Of a stretch of DNA of 42,078 nt, positions 1 to 7,685 are shown piece by piece. The stretch is from positions 1 through 42,078 of the forward strand of contig JAFTCT010000058.1 in NCBI GenBank assembly GCA_017454525.1, written 5' to 3'. A program made the translations under genes and the position numbers. The notes below the pieces were generated by a model. It saw nothing but the letters and a program-made list of their open reading frames with translations, did no database searches and was not told the DNA's origin. The stretch comes from Clostridia bacterium (lineage in GTDB: Bacteria > Bacillota > Clostridia > Oscillospirales > CAG-272). Position 1 is the first letter of the stretch; every line of letters starts with the position of its first letter.

Positions 1-833
1 CCCCCTTTGACAGCGGCTACAATAACGTCACCGTCACCATCGCCGTCGAGGGACGCGAAGACAAACCGATCATGTGCTACCGCATGAAGGGCGAGGGCGC
101 CGACAAGATCAAGGTCAACGACGTCATCACCGTCTCGGGCATCCTCAAGAACTACGTCAAGGACGACAAGAGCACCATCGAGTTCGACGCCGGCTGTATG
201 CTCGACAGGATCGACGCCGTCGCCGAAATGACGGCGGAGCAGAAGATCGACGCGGAACTGGCGAAGATCGCCCTGCCCGCCTCGGTCTCCGAGGAATCGG
301 TCGTCGACGCGCCCGCCGCGGGCGCCGAATACACCGACGTCACCTTCACCTGGGCTTCCGATAACGAACTCGCCGCCGTTGCCGACGGCAAACTGACGCT
401 GAAGATCGGTACGTCCAACGTTGAAGCCACCGTCACCCTGACGGCAAAATGCGGCGACGTCACGAAGGAAAAGACCTTCAAGATCGCTCTGCTCGCAAAA
501 GAACTGACCATGCAGGATATCGTCGATATGGCGTACGACCTGGAGGGCGGCAAGGCGCTCTCCCAGTCCTACACGCTCACCGGCAAGATCATCCGCGTGG
601 ATACCCCCTTTGACAGCAGGTACAATAACGTCACCGTCACGATCACCGTCGAAGGACGCGAAGATAAACCGATCATGTGCTACCGCATGAAGGGCGAGGG
701 CGCCGACAAAATCAAGGTCAACGACGTCATCACCGTCTCGGGCATCCTCAAGAACTACGTCAAGGACGACAAGAGCACCATTGAGTTCGACGCCAGCTGT
801 ACGCTCGACAGGATCGACGAGGTCGCCGAACTG
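1..833 (+). repeat. Near-identical OB-module DNA repeat, two copies 603 bp apart
   Basis: Bases 1-230 and 604-833 match at roughly 94 percent by eye, far closer than the later OB modules starting near 1218 and 1800. The near-identity at silent positions points to recent duplication or gene conversion of one OB-plus-Ig unit. Confidence 0.85.
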
Positions 834-2024
834 ACCGTCGAGGACAAGATCGCGCTGGAACTCGCAGCCATTTCGGTCATTCCCGCGACCGTTACGGAGA
901 ACACCGTCGTAGACCTCGTTCTCACCGGTAAGACCTATACGGACGTGACCTTCTCGTGGGCTTCCGACAACGCGCAGGCGGTCGTCGCGGACGGCAAACT
1001 GACGTTCACGAAGGCGGAAGCGGCGACAAGCGCCGTGATCACCGTCACAGCGACCTGCGAAGACAAGACCGCAGCGAAGGAATTCACGGTCAGCATCGAA
1101 GGCAGCACGCCCGTTGTAAAGACGCCCGAAGAGATCGTCGCCGAGGCGTACGCGCTGGAGGCGGGCAAGGATATCGGCACGCAGACCCTGACCGGCAGGA
1201 TCACGAAGATCAATACGCCCTACGACAACGGCTTCAAGAACGTCACCGTCACGATCGTGATCGGAGACCTGAAGGACAATCCGATCCAGTGCTTCCGTAT
1301 GAAGGGCGAGGGCGCGGATACGATCAAGGAGAACGACGTCATCACCGTCACGGGCAAACTCAAGAACTACAACGGCACGATCGAATTCGACGCAGGATGC
1401 ACGCTCGACAGGATCGACGAGGTCGCACCGCTCTCCGACGAGCAGAAAGCCGCGATCGAACTTGCGGGACTGGAATTCCCCGCGCAGATCACCGCTGACA
1501 CGGAATTCGATCTGCCGCTCGTCGGCACGGTCTACGACGACGTCGAGATCTGCTGGGAATCGAGCAGCGATCTGGCGGTCGTCTCCGACGACAAACTGAC
1601 CGTCACGATCGGAACGGAAAACGTCATCGTTTCGATCGAAGCGACCGTCACCTGCGGCGACGCCGAACTGACCAAGCAGTTCAAGATCATGCTGGTCGCA
1701 AAGGAACTGACCGAGGAAGACATCTTAGCGATCCTCTTCAACCTCAAGGATCAGGAAGTCACCACGCAGTCCTATACGCTCACCGGCACGGTCACGGCGG
1801 TCGACACCGCCTACAACGCGCAGTATCAAAACGTGACCGTCACGATCGCGGTCGGAGACAAAAGCGTCATGTGCTACCGTCTCGCCGCAAAGAAGGACGT
1901 CACGACCGACGCAGACCTGCAGGCGCTCGCCGTCGGATCGGTCATCACCGTCACCGGCACCTTCAAGAACCACAAGGGAACCTTTGAATTCAATCAGGGC
2001 TGCACGCTCGACAAGGTCGGCTGA
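1..2024 (+). CDS. Secreted modular protein, 5'-truncated: alternating OB-like and atrophied Ig-like domains
   Basis: The reading frame is open from base 3, so the start and any signal peptide lie before the window; the stop is at 2022-2024. The visible 673 residues hold four OB-like modules (about nt 1-212, 506-825, 1121-1425 and 1706-2021) and three Ig-like modules between them. OB modules share the pattern YTLTG...NVTVTI...CYRMKGEGAD...VITV.G.LKN...FDAGCTLD; Ig modules share VTFTWASDN and AVVADGKLT, like the atrophied bacterial Ig family of Clostridia surface proteins. The protein ends right after the last OB module, with no sortase motif, membrane helix or SLH domain, so any anchor or catalytic part must be upstream. 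An extracellular binding or spacer role is inference; the substrate is unknown. Confidence 0.8.
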   Translation, partial: PFDSGYNNVTVTIAVEGREDKPIMCYRMKGEGADKIKVNDVITVSGILKNYVKDDKSTIEFDAGCMLDRIDAVAEMTAEQKIDAELAKIALPASVSEESVVDAPAAGAEYTDVTFTWASDNELAAVADGKLTLKIGTSNVEATVTLTAKCGDVTKEKTFKIALLAKELTMQDIVDMAYDLEGGKALSQSYTLTGKIIRVDTPFDSRYNNVTVTITVEGREDKPIMCYRMKGEGADKIKVNDVITVSGILKNYVKDDKSTIEFDASCTLDRIDEVAELTVEDKIALELAAISVIPATVTENTVVDLVLTGKTYTDVTFSWASDNAQAVVADGKLTFTKAEAATSAVITVTATCEDKTAAKEFTVSIEGSTPVVKTPEEIVAEAYALEAGKDIGTQTLTGRITKINTPYDNGFKNVTVTIVIGDLKDNPIQCFRMKGEGADTIKENDVITVTGKLKNYNGTIEFDAGCTLDRIDEVAPLSDEQKAAIELAGLEFPAQITADTEFDLPLVGTVYDDVEICWESSSDLAVVSDDKLTVTIGTENVIVSIEATVTCGDAELTKQFKIMLVAKELTEEDILAILFNLKDQEVTTQSYTLTGTVTAVDTAYNAQYQNVTVTIAVGDKSVMCYRLAAKKDVTTDADLQALAVGSVITVTGTFKNHKGTFEFNQGCTLDKVG

Positions 2025-2040
2025 AAGTCCCGAAACCAAA

Positions 2041-2078
2041 AACTCCGCCGGACGGAAACGTCCGGCGGAAGTTTTTTT
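2041..2078. terminator. Bidirectional intrinsic terminator between convergent genes
   Basis: A perfect 10-bp G+C-rich stem (2045-2054 with 2059-2068) closes a GAAA loop. It is followed by seven T on the + strand and, read on the - strand, by AGTTTTTGG. It sits between the end of the OB/Ig gene and the end of surE and can serve both. Confidence 0.9.
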
Positions 2079-2154
2079 AAGCGTTTTTTCCGCTTGCCCC
2101 AACATTTAGTATAGAACCGTTTTTTTATCGGGAGCAGCGGAAACGGCTGTGCAC

Positions 2155-2883
2155 TCACAGTTCCCTTAACTTTTTCAAAACGTCGTAGTTGGTGCGGTGG
2201 ATCGTCAGAGGCGTCACCGAACAGTAACCCGAGAAGATCGCGTCGAGATCCGTGACGATCGTCGGATGCTCCTCGAGCCGGTAGGGCACGTAGGGCGACA
2301 GCGTATAGAGGTCCTTTCCGCAGGGAACGAAATGATCGAGAAAATAGGGACCGCCCAGAGACACGGGCTTGATCCCCTTCGGCTCGGTTTCGGGGATATT
2401 GACGTTATACAGGATGCATTTATCGAGCAAACGGTGTTCTTCAAAGTATTGCCAAACCGTATCGAGCGTCCTTGCCGCAAGGTCGAAAGCGCCGGGCGGG
2501 GTGGAGAACGCCACCGAGGCGATGCCCCAGTGCGCCGCCTCAAAGCAGGCGCTGCAAGTCCCCGAGTAGGCGACGTCCAGTCCGATGTTCAGCCCCTTGT
2601 TGATCCCCGAAAAAACGAGATCGAAATCCCCCAGACGGTCGACGGCGAAGCGCACGCAGTCGGCGGGCGTAGACTCGACGGTGTACGCCTGCACGCCGAT
2701 ATCGGCGTAATCGTCGCAGGGCATGACCTCGATCGGACGGTGCAGGACGATGCCCTGTCCGCAGGCGCTCTGCTCGGTCTTGGGCGCGACGACCAGCGTT
2801 TCCCCGACCGTTCTGCTCCATTTTGCCAGCAGACGCAGCCCCTCGCTCTTGATCCCGTCGTCATTGGTCAAAAGAATTCTCAT
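2155..2883 (-). CDS. surE: 5'/3'-nucleotidase SurE
   Basis: The 242-residue protein matches SurE in length and motifs: an N-terminal MRILLTNDDG with the two metal-binding Asp residues, then FSGINKGLNIG and AYSGT, which carry the conserved metal-binding Asn and the phosphate-binding loop. The family dephosphorylates nucleoside 5'- and 3'-monophosphates in the cytosol and can trim short polyphosphate. The start is supported by a purine-rich AAAGGAGAAAGG just before the ATG. It is the last gene of a four-gene - strand group, 12 bp after a DHH phosphoesterase, which fits a shared role in nucleotide recycling. Confidence 0.95.
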   Translation of the reverse strand: MRILLTNDDGIKSEGLRLLAKWSRTVGETLVVAPKTEQSACGQGIVLHRPIEVMPCDDYADIGVQAYTVESTPADCVRFAVDRLGDFDLVFSGINKGLNIGLDVAYSGTCSACFEAAHWGIASVAFSTPPGAFDLAARTLDTVWQYFEEHRLLDKCILYNVNIPETEPKGIKPVSLGGPYFLDHFVPCGKDLYTLSPYVPYRLEEHPTIVTDLDAIFSGYCSVTPLTIHRTNYDVLKKLREL

Positions 2884-2895
2884 GCCTTTCTCCTT

Positions 2896-3885
2896 TTACA
2901 GCCATCCGTCGTGCGTACGCTTATACTCTCCGAGCAGCGCGTCCGCGTCTGAGATCAGCGCCTCTTCCTCTTCCTTCGAATAGACCGTCGCGCCCGCGGC
3001 GCAGGCGTGCCCGCCGCCGTGATAGCGCGTCGCCAACGGCTGTATCTCCACGAAGCGGGAGCGCAGACGCACGCGGATGCTGCCGTCGTCGTTCTCGATA
3101 AACGCCAGCCACACAAGCGAATTTCTGATCTTCTTCATCAGTTCCACGGTGTTGGACGCCTGCTCCTGCGTCATTTTTCTGCGCAGGCGCATCGCGCGGC
3201 TGATATGCAGATAGGCGACGCCGTTTTCCGTCATACGGATCTTCGCCGTCAGCGAAGCGTCGGCGCGCAGCGTCGCGAAATCCTCCATATAGAGATGCGC
3301 GTAGATCCGGTCCTTATCCACGCCCTTCTCCAGAAGTACCGCCGCCTTCCGCAGGGCTTCGGGAGAGGTCTCGGGATAGCGGAAGCGCCCGCTGTCGGTC
3401 ACCATGCCGACGTAAAGACAGGACGCGGCGTCGGTATCCATGATCCATTCCTCTTTGAAATGCTCCCAGAGATCGACGATCATCTCACAGCAGGAGGAGC
3501 GCCAGTCCTCCACGAGCGACAGATCTCCGTAGGGGCTGTCGTCGATATGGTGATCGATCTTGATCACCTTCTTCGCCAGTCCCATGCGCGCGGAGGAAAC
3601 GCGGTCGACCGTGCCGGTATCCAGCGCGATAAAGAGCGCCTGCCGGCAGGTCTCCTCGTCGGGGCGCTCCCCTTCCCCGCCCATAAAGGCGAGGTAATCG
3701 GAGGCGTCGGTATTGTCTAAATAGATCCTCTTATCGGGATAGGTCGCCTTCAGGATGCGGTACAGTCCGTAGGTCGAACCGATCGCGTCGCCGTCCGGGC
3801 GGCGATGGCGGGTGATCACGATGGGATCGCTTTTTCTGATCTCCGAAAAGATCCTCTTTTTCAGCGTTTTCTCGTCCTTATGCAT
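2896..3885 (-). CDS. DHH/DHHA1 phosphoesterase, NrnA-like (copy 1)
   Basis: This 329-residue protein has the DHH catalytic domain (RRPDGDAIGS near residues 28-37, then DTGTVDR, DHHIDD and VTDSGRF) and a C-terminal DHHA1 domain with GGGHACAAGA. This is the NrnA layout: manganese-dependent breakdown of nanoRNA or pAp-type 3'-phosphoadenylates. Its ATG overlaps the stop of the upstream DHH gene by 8 nt (ATGCATAA), a sign of translational coupling. The neighbour has the same architecture but is clearly diverged, so the two may act on different substrates or form a heteromer; that is inference. A c-di-nucleotide phosphodiesterase role is possible, but no GdpP-type PAS or membrane domain is present. 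Confidence 0.9.
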   Translation of the reverse strand: MHKDEKTLKKRIFSEIRKSDPIVITRHRRPDGDAIGSTYGLYRILKATYPDKRIYLDNTDASDYLAFMGGEGERPDEETCRQALFIALDTGTVDRVSSARMGLAKKVIKIDHHIDDSPYGDLSLVEDWRSSCCEMIVDLWEHFKEEWIMDTDAASCLYVGMVTDSGRFRYPETSPEALRKAAVLLEKGVDKDRIYAHLYMEDFATLRADASLTAKIRMTENGVAYLHISRAMRLRRKMTQEQASNTVELMKKIRNSLVWLAFIENDDGSIRVRLRSRFVEIQPLATRYHGGGHACAAGATVYSKEEEEALISDADALLGEYKRTHDGWL

Positions 3886-4825
3886 TTTCTTCCTCCGTGA
3901 GTCTCCTCAGATCCTCGAGCATCATCATCGCCGTTTCCCGGTCGGCGACCGACGCGCCGCTCGCCTTTTTATGTCCGCCGCCGCCGTACTTCACGGCGAC
4001 CGGATTGATATTGTATACGCTTGAGCGCAGCTCGCACAGCACCTTGCCCTCCGCCTCGGTGAAATTGACCCAGATATCGATCCCCCGGATGTCCGACATG
4101 ACGTTGACCATCCCGCGGCTGACCGAGAAAACGTCCATGCCGCTCGAGGCGACCTCCTCTGCGGTATTATAGATGTAGGAAACGGCGCTGTCCTTATAGC
4201 GCGTGATCTTGCAGATGAAGGAGGCGCGTCTTTTCACCGATTCGAGCTCCTCCGCGTAGAGATTTCTGTAAAGCGCGGCGGTATCGACGCCCGCCTCCAT
4301 GAGGAAGGACGCCAGCGCGAAGGTGCGCGCGCCCGTCGAATCGTAGCGGAAGCGGCCGCTGTCGGTCACCATACCGGTGAAGATCGCCGTCGCCGTCCCG
4401 GAGGACAGAGAGAAACCGCATTCCTTTGCGAACGCCGCGATCATTCCGCAGCAGCTCTCAAAGGAGGTGTCCACGATCTCAAGATCGGTGAAGGTCTCAC
4501 AGTAGATGTGATGATCGACGCGCGCGGTGCGGGCGGCGAGCGCAAAGCGCTTATCGGACACCAGCGCCTTGGACGCGCAGTCCAGCACGACGGCGAGCGC
4601 GCCATCGTAGGCGTCGTCGCCGACCGTATCCATCACGGCGCCGTCCATAAAGGCATAGCGCCCCGCTTCGTCGCCGACGGTATAGACCTTTTTTTCGGGA
4701 TAGTTCTCGCGGATGATCCCCGCAAGCCCGATCTGACTGCCCATGGCGTCGCCGTCGGGATGCGTGTGGCGGTGGATGATCACGGTATGCGCCCGTTCGA
4801 TCTCTTTTTTCAGTTCTTCAAACAT
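3878..4825 (-). CDS. DHH/DHHA1 phosphoesterase, NrnA-like (copy 2)
   Basis: A 315-residue DHH-family enzyme with HTHPDGDAMGS near the N terminus, VDHHIY, VTDSGRF and the C-terminal GGGGHKKASGA of DHHA1. All metal-ligand motifs of the family can be seen. The expected chemistry is hydrolysis of short oligoribonucleotides or 3'-phosphoadenosine 5'-phosphate in the cytosol. It lies directly upstream of the paralogous gene and overlaps it by 8 nt. An AAAGGAAA ribosome site precedes the ATG. In many Bacillota a single nrnA sits between rbfA and truB; here that slot (near 36.96 kb) is empty, and the pair lies beside surE instead. Confidence 0.9.
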   Translation of the reverse strand: MFEELKKEIERAHTVIIHRHTHPDGDAMGSQIGLAGIIRENYPEKKVYTVGDEAGRYAFMDGAVMDTVGDDAYDGALAVVLDCASKALVSDKRFALAARTARVDHHIYCETFTDLEIVDTSFESCCGMIAAFAKECGFSLSSGTATAIFTGMVTDSGRFRYDSTGARTFALASFLMEAGVDTAALYRNLYAEELESVKRRASFICKITRYKDSAVSYIYNTAEEVASSGMDVFSVSRGMVNVMSDIRGIDIWVNFTEAEGKVLCELRSSVYNINPVAVKYGGGGHKKASGASVADRETAMMMLEDLRRLTEEENA

Positions 4826-4852
4826 GGATGAACATTTCCTTTCGGGAGTCGG

Positions 4853-5980
4853 TCATTTGCGCTGTGAGGCGCGCGGGAGATGCAGCGCTTCGTAGATCGT
4901 CTGCAGGCATTTCGGAATGCCCTCGTCATAACGCACCGCCATATCGCAGAACTCGATATTCCGGTTCTCGAGATCGAGCGAGAGCATCCTGTTGACCTTA
5001 TCCGCGTCGCTGATCGGACGGTGGAGGATGTCCATGAGGATCTCTTTCTTGGCGCGGCTGGTGAATACCAGCAGGGCTTTCGAACGGTAGCGGTTCTTGA
5101 TCGACAGCGCGCCGCAGATGTCGATCGGGATCACGGCGATCCTGCCGCTCTGCACGATCGGATCGATATCCTTGCCGGAGGTGCCGAAACGGTAGGTGCT
5201 GTACACCGTCGTTTCGATGAACGCGCCGGCGTTCTCTTCTTTTTCAAATTCTTCGGGGGAGATAAAGCGGTACTGATTTTCCGGCTCGTTCTCCATGCGC
5301 GGCCGCGTGGTCGACGTCAAGACCTTCTCAAAGCGTCTGTCCTGCGTGAGCGCCGCGGAGATCTTGTTTTTGCCGGTCCCGGAGGGTCCGACCAGGCAGA
5401 GCACGCCCCCGGCGGACAGATCCGGTCTTTTCTCCACGAAGGATTTCCCGATGATCTTAGCGAGATGCAGAAAATCGTCGTAGGAGGTGACGGACAGCAG
5501 CCCCGACATATCGGCGTTCCAGGGACGGCGCATCAATACCGGATAGGACGCCATCGAGGAGGAGATGTTGTGCGCGGCGTCGTCGAGCAGGATGTCGAGA
5601 TTGACGATATCCTTGCGCGTGCCGATCAGCGCGTTGCCGGCGGGCACTTCGGGAAAGTCGTTCAGCAGCCGTTTGGCGCGCTCGCTCATGCAGTTCGCCG
5701 GCACGGCGGTCACGAAAAAGACGTCCGCGATCTTGCACAACTCCCGCACGAACTTCTGCGCGCCCGGGAAGAGCGGCTGTTCTCTGACGAATTTCGGAGA
5801 ATTGAAATAGGGGATGCGCTCGTCGGAGATATCGCCCTGCAAGCCCCAGGAGGTAATATGGTTGATCTGCAGTTCCGGCCTGTCGCCGTACTTGTCTCTG
5901 AGCAGCTTGAGCGCGTAGGAATTGCATTCGTAAAGAATGTCGTCAACGTCAAGCCCGATGCGTAAACGGTATTTTCTCAT
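4853..5980 (-). CDS. Fusion: 5'(3')-deoxyribonucleotidase-like HAD domain + guanylate kinase-like domain
   Basis: The 375-residue protein begins with an NT5C-like HAD domain (about residues 1-180): GLDVDD is motif I, FVTAVP motif II, and the DILLDD acidic pair closes the active site. Residues 192-370 are guanylate kinase-like: a P-loop GPSGTGKN at 198-205, LTSTTRPR, RFISPEEFE, GAFIE, RFGTSG and VIPIDICGAL follow the Gmk order. The residue after the P-loop Lys is Asn205, where Ser or Thr normally helps hold Mg2+. A GMP/dGMP kinase joined to a (d)NMP phosphatase would carry opposing activities, so one half may be regulatory. I chose the second of two adjacent ATGs (5980 rather than 5983) because AAGG then lies about 7 nt upstream. 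It is the first gene of the - strand group ending in surE. Confidence 0.8.
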   Translation of the reverse strand: MRKYRLRIGLDVDDILYECNSYALKLLRDKYGDRPELQINHITSWGLQGDISDERIPYFNSPKFVREQPLFPGAQKFVRELCKIADVFFVTAVPANCMSERAKRLLNDFPEVPAGNALIGTRKDIVNLDILLDDAAHNISSSMASYPVLMRRPWNADMSGLLSVTSYDDFLHLAKIIGKSFVEKRPDLSAGGVLCLVGPSGTGKNKISAALTQDRRFEKVLTSTTRPRMENEPENQYRFISPEEFEKEENAGAFIETTVYSTYRFGTSGKDIDPIVQSGRIAVIPIDICGALSIKNRYRSKALLVFTSRAKKEILMDILHRPISDADKVNRMLSLDLENRNIEFCDMAVRYDEGIPKCLQTIYEALHLPRASQRK

Positions 5981-6034
5981 CATTCCGCCTTCTTTCAGCA
6001 CACTTGGTAAACCCGAACAGATCGTTTCCTGTTT

Positions 6035-6063
6035 ATTCTACCATATCCGACGCCCGATTGCAA
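6035..6063 (-). promoter_or_regulatory. Sigma-A promoter for the nucleotidase/DHH/surE operon
   Basis: On the - strand TTGCAA (6058-6063) and TAGAAT (6035-6040) are separated by exactly 17 bp, about 50 nt before the fusion gene. No other promoter is visible before surE, so the four genes are probably one transcript. Confidence 0.75.
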
Positions 6064-6115
6064 GAGTTTTTCTTCTCTTTTCTTCCATTTGATTATAACA
6101 AAGACGATTTATGAC

Positions 6116-6144
6116 TTGACTTCACCGGGTAATTCAGTTATAAT
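6116..6144 (+). promoter_or_regulatory. Sigma-A promoter for the dockerin gene
   Basis: TTGACT (6116-6121), a 17-bp spacer and a perfect TATAAT (6139-6144) lie about 45 nt before the AAAGGA ribosome site. It is divergent from the promoter at 6035-6063. Confidence 0.85.
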
Positions 6145-6196
6145 ATATAATAGAAGAAAGGTGCCTTTCGCACCCGAACCTGAAAGGATGACCGAA

Positions 6197-7603
6197 ATGA
6201 AACCGATATTCAGACTGACGGCGCTCGCAATGACCGCGGCGATGCTCTTCTCTTTTTTGGCGTTCTCCTCCGAGAGCGCCTACGGGCTTGCGTACAATAT
6301 CTATTCCAATCCCGTTTTCCCGAACTCCAGGACGCCGCTGCTCACGACCTACATGATCGACTTTTACAGCGACGAGACGCCCTTTTACACCTTCTGGGCG
6401 CTGGCGAACTTCGGACTGTACAAATCCAGAGAAACGAAAGTCAAGTATAAAGGGATCACCGGCGGCGGCGGATACGCGGGACTGCAGGACGGCGCGCGCT
6501 CCGAAAATCCCGACGGCTCGTATCTGCGCGACGAGAACGGCAATCTCGTGATCGGAAAGATCGGCATCATGTCCTTCTGGGAAATGGATTATCTCCTCAA
6601 CAGGGAGCACGTCAAAATGACCGCTTCCGCCCTCTATCCGCACGGCGACAGCGCCTTCGGCGGCGAGGGAGAGGGCTCTCACGTCATGTGGCCCTACGAA
6701 TGGGACGACGCCGCGTGGTACACGATGCTGCTGCACACCTGGCAGGACGCCGAGACCGGCACCACCTTCATGGGGCAGTGGTTCAGAAACGTTTCCACCG
6801 GCGAGTGGACGCTTCACTCCTATTTCGATACCCACCTGATCAACTCCTGCATGGAGGGCGGCATGGGGCTCTTCCTTGAGAATTACTCAAGCGCCACCCG
6901 CACCGAGCTGCGCTCCTTCCGCACCAAGAACCTCTACGCGCAGGATTTCAGGACCGGCGCCTGGACGTCGCTTGACACCTGTAAGATCAGTTACGGCGAC
7001 GGCGGGACCGCCAACAAGTACGGCAGACACGAATTCGGCGCGACCGACGAATACTTCTGGGGCAGGTCCGGCGGAGAGGTCGAGGATCAGGCGGCGTACG
7101 AGGCGTCCTCGGTCAAGGAAAAGACCTTTAAGATCACCCAGCCCTCTTCCCCCGACTTCGGTTCCCTGCCCGCCCCCTCGATGAAGGTGGAGAGCGTGGA
7201 CAACACGCTGACCGTCACCTGGACGGAGAAGAATACCGACGCACCGCAGCTCTCCTATGAGATCAGGATCGTCGATAAAAACGGCAGGACCGTCGCCTCC
7301 TGCGCACAGACAAGACCGGAGATCAGAAAAGCCGAGATCGCGCGCTGCTCCGGCCGCGGCTGCACCTGCGTGCTGACCGTGACCGACGTCTTCGGCAGAA
7401 CAAGCGAGGTATCGGCGAAGATCGACGCGGGCGAAGTGACCGGCGACGTCAACGACGACGGCGTACTCTCCATTTTCGACGTCACCTGCCTGCTCTACGG
7501 ACTGGACAGAGGCGCCCCCATGCCTCCGCTCGCCGACGTGAACAAGGACGGAAAAACCGACGGTAAGGATATCGAAGCGCTGCTTGCGCGTCTTGCATCC
7601 TGA
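6197..7603 (+). CDS. Secreted DUF3472 - FN3 - type I dockerin protein
   Basis: A signal peptide (residues 1-30, hydrophobic core from LTALAMTAAMLFSFLAF) leads into a region resembling DUF3472 (roughly 60-300), with FGGEGEGSHVMWPYEW and EWTLHSYFDTH. A fibronectin-III-like segment follows (about 318-411). The C terminus is a type I dockerin (about 414-468) with two calcium loops, DVNDDGVLSIFD and DVNKDGKTDGKD. Dockerins plug into cohesins of cellulosome scaffolds or surface receptors, so this protein is likely displayed in a complex; no cohesin is seen in this window. DUF3472 proteins occur with carbohydrate-active modules, but the reaction is unknown. Start: the ATG at 6197 has AAAGGA 8 nt upstream, whereas the in-frame ATG at 6188 overlaps that site. 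The next gene begins 82 bp downstream with no clear promoter. Confidence 0.85.
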   Translation: MKPIFRLTALAMTAAMLFSFLAFSSESAYGLAYNIYSNPVFPNSRTPLLTTYMIDFYSDETPFYTFWALANFGLYKSRETKVKYKGITGGGGYAGLQDGARSENPDGSYLRDENGNLVIGKIGIMSFWEMDYLLNREHVKMTASALYPHGDSAFGGEGEGSHVMWPYEWDDAAWYTMLLHTWQDAETGTTFMGQWFRNVSTGEWTLHSYFDTHLINSCMEGGMGLFLENYSSATRTELRSFRTKNLYAQDFRTGAWTSLDTCKISYGDGGTANKYGRHEFGATDEYFWGRSGGEVEDQAAYEASSVKEKTFKITQPSSPDFGSLPAPSMKVESVDNTLTVTWTEKNTDAPQLSYEIRIVDKNGRTVASCAQTRPEIRKAEIARCSGRGCTCVLTVTDVFGRTSEVSAKIDAGEVTGDVNDDGVLSIFDVTCLLYGLDRGAPMPPLADVNKDGKTDGKDIEALLARLAS

Positions 7604-7685
7604 TCCGTTATCCGGAATAAACTATCATATTGCCGGCGTTTCGCGGCGATCGCGGAAAGGCACGGCGGAAAGAGAAGGAGAACAC

